From contig NW_026110790.1 of the NCBI RefSeq assembly GCF_024679095.1, positions 1 through 64,000 of the forward strand: a stretch of DNA of 64,000 bases. Direction: 5' to 3'. Below, in pieces: positions 1 through 9,500 of this stretch. The position numbers and the translations under genes are program-made. Every line of letters begins with the position of its first letter. Position 1 is the first letter of the stretch. The notes under the pieces were generated by a model. It did no database searches. It was not told the DNA's origin and worked only from the letters and a program-made list of their open reading frames with translations. Source of the stretch: Eriocheir sinensis. Taxonomy: Eukaryota; Arthropoda; Malacostraca; Decapoda; Varunidae.

Positions 1-296
1 CCGTATCCGAGATCGCCACGCTCTCAAATTTCAAATGTCGCTATTGAATATAACAAGCTTTCAGCCATAAACTCAGCATAATCATCATTTATTATATATG
101 AAAACATGCAGAATTAAATGGTGCACATAAAGAAACTCACGGCCAGGCCAAAACAACACCTCGCACCGTATCCGAGATCGCAGCGTGTGCCAAATTTCAA
201 ATGTAAGCTATTGAATATAACAAGCTTTCAGCCATAAACTCAACATAATCATCATGTATTATATGAAAACATGCAGAATTACATGGTGCACATAAA
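1..296. repeat. ~168-bp satellite, edge of an array (about 2 monomers)
   Basis: Two tandem monomers match the large array at 6.5-12.3 kb. Each contains the conserved core AATTTCAAATGTCGCTATTG and the block GAAAACATGCAGAATTA. The window probably begins inside a longer array. The last monomer ends near 296 and runs into about 45 bases that also flank the solo copy at 59.8-60.0 kb. Confidence 0.9.
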
Positions 297-533
297 AAGT
301 ATAAATTAATTGATAATTTTGAGATGTAAGCATAAATATAGAGATAAAATAACTCGTATATTGGCTAAAGCAAGCCAGTATCGTGTCCTGGGATATGGTA
401 GGGCACACAAGGACACAGTATACTCGTGTTGAAGGGTTAAACCCATTACTACGTGTCCTTCCAGTTCTCTTACCAACAAAACCCTATGAATATCCCCTTA
501 TTACAGGCCCTTCCTTCCCTCTAAGTGTGAAAT
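297..533. other. AT-rich spacer; first ~45 bases are satellite-associated flank
   Basis: Bases ~297-345 (containing TGATAATTTTGAGATG) match the reverse complement of ~59840-59880, beside the solo satellite copy. The rest shows no gene or repeat that I recognise. Confidence 0.55.
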
Positions 534-559
534 ATGAGAAAAAATAATCACTCCCACAA

Positions 560-765
<206 letters not shown>

Positions 766-864
766 ATGCTTTCACAGTTATTGAGAAAACTTCTAAAGCT
801 GAGAAAGTAAAGAGATTATTTTTAAGATGAAAGAAAAAAGTGAGCAAGTATGGCACCAGAATTA

Positions 865-867
<3 letters not shown>

Positions 868-919
<52 letters not shown>
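868..919. repeat. (CT)n microsatellite
   Basis: Pure CT run about 150 bases upstream of the acidic exon-like module at 1019. The 22.4-kb copy of the module has the same arrangement. Confidence 0.97.
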
Positions 920-920
<1 letters not shown>

Positions 921-1018
921 AATATATATCTATATATTTTTTTACATTGAAAATATTTTATTATCTCAAAAAATCACAATTATTTTAAAGCTGACTTATT
1001 TCCTTACCCTGTTTACAG

Positions 1019-1082
1019 AGGAAGAAGAGGAGGAAGAAGAGAAGATGAAGAGGAAGAAGAGGAGGAGGAGGATAAGGACTTG
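1019..1082 (+). other. Acidic exon-like module, copy 1
   Basis: A purine-rich 64-base segment is preceded by a good pyrimidine tract and acceptor (TTCCTTACCCTGTTTACAG) and followed by the donor-like GTGAGTGTT. One frame encodes a Glu run followed by a basic stretch. Five other segments in the window have the same layout (acceptor, GAA/GAG-rich tract, then a variant of TTGGTGAGTGTTAA). Downstream is a (CTTC)n run and the words TTGGCTCTTAG, which the 22.5-kb copy shares. I cannot tell whether it is a real exon or a repeat that carries splice-like signals. Confidence 0.5.
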
Positions 1083-1243
1083 GTGAGTGTTCAAATCAAT
1101 TCTCTTTCCATTGCAAACTTCTTCCTTCCTTCCTTCCTTCCTTCCCTCTTGGCTCTTAGACCACTGAATAAAGAAAGGAGAGACAGAAGAGATGGTTAGA
1201 TTATGATAATGCATTGCAACACCCAAACTCACATGTAATATTT

Positions 1244-1562
1244 AAGTCTTTCGTTGAGGTTTGGGGCATTTCCAGGGTAGTTTTATGAGGCTGGTGGTGG
1301 TGTGACCCTTCCTCTGTGCTATGAAGCTAAAAACACACATTTGACATGTTTTTGTAGGAGTTTAGGGCATTTCAGGGTAGTTTTATGAGGCTGGTGGTGG
1401 TGTGACCCTTCCTCTGTGCTATGAAGCTAAAAACACACATTTGACATGTTTTTTGTAGGAGTTTAGGGCATTTCAGGGGTAGTTTTATGAGGCTGGTGGT
1501 GGTGTGACCTTCCTCTGTGCTATGAAGCTAAAAACACATTTGACATTAGAGGTAGCAGGACG
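1244..1562 (-). repeat. Family B (~105-bp) repeat, about 3 tandem copies, reverse orientation
   Basis: Three copies of a unit containing GGTAGTTTTATGAGGCTGG and CTCTGTGCTATGAAGC. Reverse-complemented, these match the family-B core (GGTACAGAGGAAGGGTCA ... CATAAAACTACCCCTGGAAA) seen at many other places in the window. Confidence 0.8.
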
Positions 1563-1668
1563 CCTATCAGGTCAGGGCAGAACAAACACATGTTATCTAA
1601 TAGGAGTGGCCATACAGGACGCGGGGAGCCGGGAAGCGTGGTGGGTACCCCCTACCGGCGTCCTGTTT

Positions 1669-3044
1669 GGGCCCGCCGATTTGATAACGTGGTTGTTGTT
1701 TCCTCTGACCCTCTACTGGCAATTTACAATAAATCTTTAACCGCTAAGTTTGACTTTAGGGCGAGTTTAACTTTATTCTTCATCTTATCCCTCATAAGTT
1801 GATCTTAGCTGACGAGATATTTTAGGCGGGCCCAAACCCGTCTTAAGGAGCCTAAGTCGAACTTCAGTCGCCAAGATGGCCGAACGTCAACAAGCCCGTC
1901 AGCGCCTAGAGAAGACTTTTCAAGAGCGAAGAGACGTTCTGAATACTTTGAGTGACGCAGAACTATTGAAACGCTACAGACTGGACCGTGCAGGAGTACT
2001 GTTCGTAACGGATTTGGTGAGAGGGGCCCTGCAAAGCCCTACTTCAAGGAGTTTTGCATTGACACCCGAAATGAAAGTAATTATTACACTGCGTTACTTA
2101 GCAACGGGGAAAATGCAGATGTGTAACAGTGATGATCTTGGTCCATCACAGTCGTCAGTAAGCAAAGCGATCACCGATACCCTCAAGGCACTTACACAGC
2201 CAGCCATACTTGTCCAATTCATTCGATTTCCTCGCACCGTCCCTGAAATCCGAGAGAAACAACAAGAATTTGTGCAAGTTGCAAACTTCCCTGGCATTGT
2301 TGGTGTAATAGATTGCACGCATGTCAGGAAATATGAAGCAGACTATGTCAACAGGAAGAATTTCCATAGCATAAACACACAATTAGTGTTTGATGCCAAA
2401 TATAATATTCTTAATGTTGTAGCTAATTGGCCTGGGTCCACTCATGATGCTCGTATTTGGCGTGAGGGTGGCCTCAAACGCATGTTTGAGGATCATCATA
2501 CCACCGGATTCATGTCATCTATTAGGGACAGTGGCTACCCTTGCAGACGGTATCTGTTGACTCCCTTCCCTTTACTATGTGTAGAGTGTGGCAGTCTCCA
2601 ATTCACTCCCCTTTTCCTCTTGGGAGAAGTGAAAGCGGCAATATTTTCCATGATTACCTCGTCAGAGGGTGGGTGATGCAAGAATGAGGAAGACGAACAG
2701 GAACGCGTGTCCGTGTTTACATTCAAGAGAAAAAAAAAAGAATATCACCTTGCGCGGATGATAAACGTAACCTTTATTTTATAAATACTACCTTATTATG
2801 CCCATATTTCTGAAGTATATCATCATATAACATTGATAAAGTAGTATTACTACATATTCAATCACTGAAGTGTCGCAATTCTGCAATTTAAAAAATACAT
2901 CTTTTGCCAGGACAAATTTTCAAACTGGATCAGCTGCTGAGTGAAGTTGAACTTATTTTTTCATTTAAGCTCAGCTATAAGTTAAACTTGAGATTCAGTG
3001 GAACTTTTAAGTTAAAGATTAAGATTAATTGTATTTTTGGGCCC
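1669..3044 (+). mobile_element. PIF/Harbinger DNA transposon relic
   Basis: This region surrounds the Harbinger-type transposase frame. GGGCCC occurs at 1669-1674 and at 3039-3044, and both sides contain inverted GTTTAACTT/AAGTTAAAC words, so these may be the ends. I could not verify a 3-bp target duplication or long terminal inverted repeats. The boundaries are therefore tentative. Confidence 0.45.
1876..2676 (+). pseudogene. HARBI1-like (PIF/Harbinger) transposase, C-terminus lost
   Basis: The 266-residue frame starts at an ATG in a good context (GCCAAGATGG). It carries typical Harbinger (DDE_Tnp_4) signatures: an N-terminal helical region, SQSSVSKAI near residues 91-99, GVIDCTHV with the first catalytic Asp at 147, the YVNRKNFHSINTQ region around 158-169, and PGSTHDARIW with the second catalytic Asp at 191. 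DSGYP and RYLLTPF follow near 218-231. After residue 231 the reading is unrelated, so the third catalytic residue (the Glu in the usual ERTFG-type motif) is missing. Family members are usually around 350 residues long. In this family the enzyme cuts and pastes DNA with a separate Myb-like partner, and no partner gene is visible here. The element is probably dead, or a truncated source for non-autonomous copies. I am confident of the family and less sure of the exact 3' limit. Confidence 0.88.
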
Positions 3045-3127
3045 TGGAACTAGCAGGGAGGTTTTAGCACCTGCGGCTAGTTACGCTTGTCCTCCATGCA
3101 AGTATTTAGCACCCAAAGGGTTAATTT
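2680..3127. other. Harbinger 3' region and unassigned flank
   Basis: AT-rich DNA with no coding potential that I can support. The Harbinger 3' end may lie near 3044. Confidence 0.4.
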
Positions 3128-3213
3128 ACAGTCCTTGATAGAGAGACTATAGAATATCTTATCCAGTGCTGTCTTTCCCAATACAAGACTTTGACAGTGG
3201 ACACATATTTGCA
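3128..3213 (+). repeat. Short dispersed repeat (CTTTGACAGTGGACAC core), copy 1
   Basis: ACAGTCCTTGATAGAGAGA through CAAGACTTTGACAGTGGACA is repeated at 4512-4605. The opening words (CAGCC[C/T]TTGACAGAGAG) recur at ~5639 and ~6008. Each follows a TTACAG-like acceptor and could be a duplicated exon piece (one frame reads FP[V/I]QDF[E/D]SGHIFAG). The origin is unknown. Confidence 0.55.
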
Positions 3214-3480
3214 GGGGGGCTTTGTGGTGCAGTGGTTAGCACACTCGGGTCACAACCGAGAGAGCCCGGGTTCGATTCCCAGGCGGAGTGGAAAAATTTG
3301 GGCGGCTTTTCCGATACCCTACATAGCCCCTGTCCACCCAGCAGTGTACCAGGTATTAATCAGGGGTTGTGTCCCGTCTCCTGGGGTCTGTTCCCTTCTA
3401 TAATTCCTTCCCCCTCCTGTCTCTCTCCGGCATATGACCACAGATGTTGTGCTGCCCACAAAACCAAACTTTCCAAACTT
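3214..3480 (+). mobile_element. tRNA-derived SINE, copy 1
   Basis: The head folds like a tRNA. The D-arm is GTGC-AGTGGTTA-GCAC, the A-box region is TGGTGCAGTGGTTAGCAC, and the T-arm and B-box are GGGTTCGATTCCC. In the best copies the anticodon arm CTCGG/CCGAG closes a 7-base loop with CAC at the anticodon position, which would suggest a tRNA-Val ancestor. A body of about 150 bp follows (CAGCAGTGTACCAGGTATTA ... CATATGACCACAGATGTTG), then a variable AAACTTTCC-type tail. Seven other copies or fragments lie in the window, and three have clear target-site duplications. Confidence 0.88.
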
Positions 3481-3621
3481 AATAATTTGTGGGTTGTGTC
3501 ATAACCTTGAAATAGTCATAGGTGGAGGGCATCATAGCTGAGGATCCCCTGTACAGTGCCTTGAATATGTAGCTTTCTGGATAATAGCAAAATTTGTCAC
3601 TAAAGAAATAATCGCCTAAGC

Positions 3622-3740
3622 AGGGTTGGCAATGATTAAATCAAATTGATTTAATCAGATGATTAAATCTTTGATTTCTTTACTTAAAAATCATGATTGT
3701 TATTACCAAACAAAATCATGATTTTTTTATTTCATTTTTT
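3622..3740 (+). mobile_element. Possible hAT-type element terminus
   Basis: The segment starts CAGGGTTGGCAATGATTAAA and continues with alternating TTTGATTT/AAATCATGATT words. This is reminiscent of hAT termini that begin CAGGGTTG. No matching end or 8-bp duplication was found downstream, so it may be a truncated copy. Confidence 0.35.
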
Positions 3741-4349
3741 TAGTAAAAGTATTCCATGAGTTAAATGGTGTGCTCCAAAGATGGTAAAGGAAAACAACGT
3801 ATTCATTTGCAATGATTCATTTATTCTCTTCAAGGTATATACCACAAAACAACAAGAAGAATCCTACATTATTATAAATTTATAAGTAGGCTTTGACAAT
3901 TGATATGAATTAATCCTTGAACTCACTATTTAAAGTTTTGAACTCTCGATATAAAGTTATTGTACTTGCTAAAGTCCTGCTCTTGCCTTTCCTCCAACAC
4001 TGAGGGAATTTTAAAAAGATAGGTTAGTAAGCTTTGGTCTGCCAGCTGATCAGCTGCAGGAAAACCCTTTTTCAGGTTAACCCTTTGAATCTCACTTTGT
4101 ATGTCTCTGGTAAAGCAAAGAAAGCAACAGGACTTAACAAGCATACACGTAGATGCCACTGAGCTGGTAATCTCACAAAAGCAAACTGCCGAGGCACTGA
4201 CTGTGACTGACCAACTGGTGGAAAATACATGTACTGAGTTTAGTGAGTTCTCTTGTGCTAATGTTGCCAACTGTTTCAGATATCAATATTCAACAGAAAG
4301 GACATATTTTATGAAATTAATGGAATATTGAGTTCCATATAGTTTTTTG
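3741..4349. other. No gene recognised
   Basis: AT-rich, with modest open frames on both strands (for example 4101-4331) that match nothing I know. It may be the interior of the element that starts at 3622. Confidence 0.4.
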
Positions 4350-4392
4350 GGTGGCTTCGTGGTGCAGTGGTTGGCACTGCCTCAAAGTATAG
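4350..4392 (+). mobile_element. SINE head fragment
   Basis: GTGGCTTCGTGGTGCAGTGG matches the 5' end and D-arm of the SINE family. The similarity stops after about 35 bases. Confidence 0.55.
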
Positions 4393-4511
4393 GCCTGGCT
4401 GTATGTATAGAGTTATGAGGGGGGAGAGAGAGAGAGAGAGAGGGAGGGTAGAGGAAGAAAAGTATGTAAAAATACAAATATGAGAGAGAATCAATTAATT
4501 ATTTTATATTA

Positions 4512-4605
4512 TACAGCCCTTGATAGAGAGAGAGATTTTATAATATATTATCCCATGCCGTCTTTCCCGGTACAAGACTTTGAGAGTGGACACATATTTG
4601 CAGGT
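4512..4605 (+). repeat. Short dispersed repeat, copy 2
   Basis: Near-duplicate of 3128-3213 (ACAGCCCTTGATAGAGAGAG ... ACATATTTGCAGG). In copy 1 a SINE follows GCAG directly. Here GCAGGTTGGTG follows. Confidence 0.55.
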
Positions 4606-4877
4606 TGGTGTAGCAGTGCTGGGAGGTGCCATAACACAGGGCACTCCTCACCTCAACAACAGTCTCTTCACCGACAAGTAATTCTTCACCAACAAGCTTT
4701 TCAGCAGCTTGGAGAAATAGGTAAGCTTTCTCTACTCACTTCCTGCCCTGCCTTCATTACCCCATAGAAGCCCCCAAAGGGTGAACCCGTTATATTGAGC
4801 TGTAAAATGTTCAGCTCACTTAGTAACCAGTGTGTTGTAAAATGTTCAGTACATCCCCTTGCTTAGAGGAAAGGCCT
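4606..4877. other. No gene recognised
   Basis: Unique-looking spacer between the short repeat and the TTAA element. Confidence 0.4.
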
Positions 4878-5526
4878 TTAACCCAGTGGTTGTAGCAGTG
4901 GGGATCATGTTTCTTAATGGTCCCCAAGCGAGAAAAATGAGAAAAATCACCCTCACACAAACCATTTCATAATACATATCAAAGCATTTGTGATCAGTTT
5001 ACACATCATCTATTTTGGGGGTTTAAATCATGGCACAAATTTGGCCAGTTGCTGCTTCACGGTAAAGCCACAAATTTGGCCCGTTGCTGCTTCACGGTAA
5101 AGCCACAAATTTGGCCTGTCGCTGCTACACGGTAAAGCCACAAATTTGGCCTGTTGCTGCTACACGGTAAAGCCACAAATTTGTCCCGTTGCTACACGGT
5201 AAAGCCACAAATTTGGCCTGTCGCTGCTACACGGTAAAGCCACAAATTTGTCCCATTTGCTACACGGTAAAGCCAAATTTGTCCCATTGTTGCTACGGTA
5301 AAGCCACAAATTTGGCCCGTTGCTACGGTAAAGCCACAATTTGGCCCTGTTGCTACACAGTAAAGCCACAAATTTGGCCTGTTGCTACACGGTAAAGCCA
5401 CAAATTTGTCCCATTGCTGCTACACGGTAAAGCCACAAATTTGTTCCATTGCTGCTACACGGTAAAGCCACAAATTTGGCCCGTCTCTCTGCTACCGGGT
5501 AAGAAACATGATCCCCGTAGGGTTAA
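4878..5526 (+). mobile_element. TTAA-flanked MITE with internal 35-bp array, copy 1
   Basis: The copy starts TTAACCC and ends GGGTTAA. The outermost bases are inverted: GGGGATCATGTTTCTT near the left end mirrors AAGAAACATGATCCCC near the right. A ~150-bp head (AATGGTCCC...AAAATCACC...CAAAGCATTTGTGATCAG...TTTGGGGG) leads into about 14 degenerate copies of a 35-bp unit containing GCTACACGGTAAAGCCACAA. TTAA duplication plus CCC-starting termini is the piggyBac signature. No transposase is present, so it would need one in trans. Confidence 0.75.
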
Positions 5527-6039
5527 GCATAGGTGCATGATATATGTTTCCCAAAGTGCTTACTACACACTGGATACATATTATGCATGCAAGATTGGTT
5601 TTTTTATAATATAGTTAGATTAATTTGATTTATTTATTCAGCCCTTGACAGAGAGGAAAGTAATATTTCTTATTGTACAAGGGACTTACCACAGACATGT
5701 CGCCAACCTGATTTTGTATAAGTTTAAACCCAGGAATAAGTCACCTCAATCCTGGCATCAAAGTTCCTTAAGCCCTAACTCACTCACCGGTGCTAATGCA
5801 GGAGTCAAGTCATCATTATACAGTAAATATTGGTGTGAAAAGACTCCTGATATTGGCCGCATCATGTGTGAAATACATATTAAAGGAAGCCTAGCCAGCA
5901 GGGAGGGAGGAGGGCTCACTACATGGTTTGGTCTCAAAAGCTAACAGGCTATATTTTCACCTGCAAGGGTAGATATATATTTTCTACTTACTTTTGCCTT
6001 ATTTTACAGCCTTTGACAGAGAGAAAAGTAACACACACA
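5527..6039. other. No gene recognised; two short repeat starts
   Basis: Contains two occurrences of the CAGCC[C/T]TTGACAGAGAG word (~5639 and ~6008) belonging to the 3128/4512 repeat. The 99-codon frame at 5645 has no recognisable domain. Confidence 0.35.
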
Positions 6040-6157
6040 AACTGATCACAAATGCTTTGATATATAATATGAAATGGTTTGTGTGAGGGTGATTTTCTCA
6101 TTTTTCTTGCTTGGGAGGGACCATTAAGAATCATGATCCCTACCACCACAGGGTTAA
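6040..6157 (-). mobile_element. TTAA element head fragment, reverse
   Basis: Reverse complement of the head of the TTAA/35-bp element (TGATCACAAATGCTTTGATA ... GGGACCATTAAGAATCATGA ... GGGTTAA). It has no 35-bp array, so it is a truncated copy. Confidence 0.75.
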
Positions 6158-6261
6158 GTTACAGTTTTCTAAAGAAAGAATTGATACATTACATATGTAA
6201 GTAACTGACACAACAAAAACACTCACCACCATCACTTAGTTGATGCTTAATGGACAGCGAT

Positions 6262-6337
6262 ATTAGGTAGGGTTAGATACACGGGAGCAAAGGTTCAGAG
6301 GAGCTGCCTCGTGCAGACTCCTATGTTCTTATGTCAC
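6262..6337 (+). mobile_element. LINE 3'-end fragment
   Basis: GGAGCTGCCTCGTGCAGACT and CTATGTTCTTATGT match the 3' end of the CR1-like LINE at 55.39-55.45 kb (GAGCTGCCTTGT ... GCAGACTCCTTATGTTCTTA). Confidence 0.65.
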
Positions 6338-6462
6338 TGGACGAGGTGGAAGGATGGTTGGGTGCCATAGTAGGGGTCAAAATGCAGTGTGTGTATTCCA
6401 GAGAAACGTTCCACTCACAGTGCTGGCTAGCTTCAGACTGAGGAGAAAGACAGCGTCTCCGC

Positions 6463-6528
6463 CATAGCAGGGCACGATAACAGAAAACCTTATTCCGATA
6501 ACCGATAACTGATAATGAAAACCTTAAC
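6463..6528 (-). mobile_element. Terminal fragment of the hAT-type element at 12.9-14.0 kb
   Basis: CATAGCAGGGCACGATAACA is the reverse complement of the right end of the 12910-14042 element. This second copy supports that terminus. The fragment runs directly into the satellite array. Confidence 0.7.
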
Positions 6529-9500
6529 AACACCCTGCCGTATCCGAGATCGCCACGCTAAATTTCAAATGTCGCTATTGAATATAACAAGCTTTCAGCC
6601 ATAAACTCAACATAATCATCATTTTATATATGAAAACATGCAGAATTAAATGGTACACATAAAGAAACTAACTACGGCCAGGCCAAAACAACACCCCGCA
6701 CTGTATCCGAGATCGCCACGCGCGCTAAATTTCAAATGTCGCTATTGAATATGACAAGCTTTCAGCCATAAACTCAACATAATCATCATGTATTATATAT
6801 GAAAACATGCAGAATTAAATGGTGCACATAAAGAAACTCACTACGGCCGGGCCAAAACAACACCTCGCACCGTATCCGAGATCGCCGCGTGTGCCAAATT
6901 TCAAATGTCGCTATTGAATATAACAAGCTTTCAGCCATAAACTCAACATAATCATCATGTATTATGTAGGAAACATGCAGAATTACATGGTGCACATAAA
7001 GAAATTCACTACGGCCGGGCCAAAACAGTGCCCTGCTGTGTCCGAGATTGCCCGCCGCCAAATTTCAAATGTCGCTATTGAATATAACAAGCTTTCAGCC
7101 ATAAACTCAGCATAATCATCATTTTTATATATGAAAACATGCAGAATTAAATGGTGCACATAAAGAAACTCACTACGGCCAGGCCAAAACAACACCTCGC
7201 ACCGTATCCGAGATCGCCGCGTGTGCCAAATTTCAAATGTCGCTATTGAATATAACAAGGTTTCAGCCATAAACTCAACATAATCATCATGTATTATATA
7301 TGAAAACATGCAGAATTACATGGTGCACATAAAGAAACTCACTACGGCCGGGCCAAAACAGCGCCCTCTGCTGTGTCCGAGATCGCCGCTGCTAAATTTC
7401 AAATGTCGCTATTGAATATAACAAGCTTTCAGCCATAAACTCAACATAATCATCATGTATTATATATGAAAACATGCAGAATTAAATGGTGCACATAAAG
7501 AAACTCACTACGGCCGGGCCAAAACAGCGCCTGCGCCGTATCCGATATCGCCTCGCGATCCAAATTTCAAATGTTGCTATTGAATATAACAAGCTTTCAG
7601 CCATAAACTCAGCATAATCATCATGTATTATATATGAAAACATGCAGAATTAAATGGTACACATAAAGAAACTCACTGCGGCCGGGCCAAAACAACACCT
7701 CGCACCGTATCCGAGATCGCCATTCGCTAAATTTCAAATGTCGCTATTGAATATAACAAGGTTTCAGCCATAAACTCAACATAATCATCATGTATTATAT
7801 ATGAAAACATGCAGAATTACATGGTGCACATAAAGAAATTCACTACGGCCGGGCCAAAACAGTGCCCTGCGCCGTATCCGAGATCGCCACGCCGCCAAAT
7901 TTCAAATGTCGCTATTGAATATAACAAGCTTTCAGCCATAAACTCAGCATAATCATCATTTTATATATGAAAACATGCAGAATTAAATGGTGCACATAAA
8001 GAAACTCACTACGGCCAGGCCAAAATAACACCTCGCACCGTATCCGAGATCGCGGCGTGCCAAATTTCAAATGTCGCTATCGAATATAACAAGCTTTCAG
8101 CCATAAACTCAACATAATCATCATGTATTATATATGAAAACATGCAGAATTACATGGTGCACATAAAGAAACTCACTACGGCCGGGCCAAAACAGCGCCT
8201 CTGCTGTGTCCGAGATCGCCAGCGCTTAAATTTCAAATGTCGCTATTGAATATAACAAGCTTTCAGCCATAAACTCAACATAATCATCATGTATTATATA
8301 TGAAAACATGCAGAATTAAATGGTGCACATAAAGAAACTCACTACGGCCGGGCCAAAACAGCGCCCTCTGCTGTGTCCGAGATCGCCATGGCTCTAAATT
8401 TCAAATGTCGCTATTGAATATAACAAGCTTTCAGCCATAAACTCAACATAATCATCATGTATTATATGAAAACATGCAGAATTAAATGGTACACATAAAG
8501 AAACTCACTACGGCCGGGCCAAAACAGCGCCCTGCGCCGTATCCGAGATCGCCCAGCCAAATTTCAAATGTTGCTATTGAATATAACAAGCTTTCAGCCA
8601 TAAACTCAGCATAATCATCATGTATTATATATGAAAACATGCAGAATTAAATGGTACACATAAAGAAACTCACTACGGCCGGGCCAAAACAACACCCCGC
8701 ACCGTATCCGAGATCGCCCTTCGCTAAATTTCAAATGTCGCTATTGAATATAACAAGGTTTCAGCCATAAACTCAACATAATCATCATGTATTATATATG
8801 AAAACATGCAGAATTACATGGTGCACAAAGAAATTCACTACGGCCGGGCCAAAACAGTGCCCTGCGCCGTATCCGAGATCGCCACGCCGCCAAATTTCAA
8901 ATGTCGCTATTGAATATAACAAGCTTTCAGCCATAAACTCAGCATAATCATCATTTTTATATATGAAAACATGCAGAATTAAATGGTGCACATAAAGAAA
9001 CTCACTACGGCCAGGCCAAAAGAACACCTCGCACCGTATCCGAGATCGCCCGTGTGCCAAATTTCAAATGTCGCTATTGAATATAACAAGCTTTCAGCCA
9101 TAAACTCAACATAATCATCATGTATTATATATGAAAACATGCAGAATTACATGGTGCACATAAAGAAACTCACTACGGCCGGGCCAAAACAGCGCCCTCT
9201 GCTGTGTCCGAGATCGCCAGCTTAAATTTCAAATGTCGCTATTGAATATAACAAGCTTTCAGCCATAAACTCAACATAATCATCATGTATTATATATGAA
9301 AACATGCAGAATTAAATGGTGCACATAAAGAAACTCACTACGGCCGGGCCAAAACAGCGCCCTCTGCTGTGTCCGAGATCGCCGCGCGCGCCAAATTTCA
9401 AATGTTGCTATTGAATATAACAAGCTTTCAGCCATAAACTCAGCATAATCATCATGTATTATATATGAAAACATGCAGAATTAAATGGTACACATAAAGA

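Noticed and set aside
1016..1086. Acidic tract at 1 kb as a simple (GAA)n microsatellite only
   Set aside because: Partly true, but the shared acceptor/donor context in six places makes pure slippage insufficient, so it was kept as an exon-like module.
3227..3290. A true tRNA gene at the SINE head
   Set aside because: D-, anticodon and T-arms pair, but the 5' and 3' acceptor strands do not, and a common ~150-bp body follows in all copies. It is a SINE.
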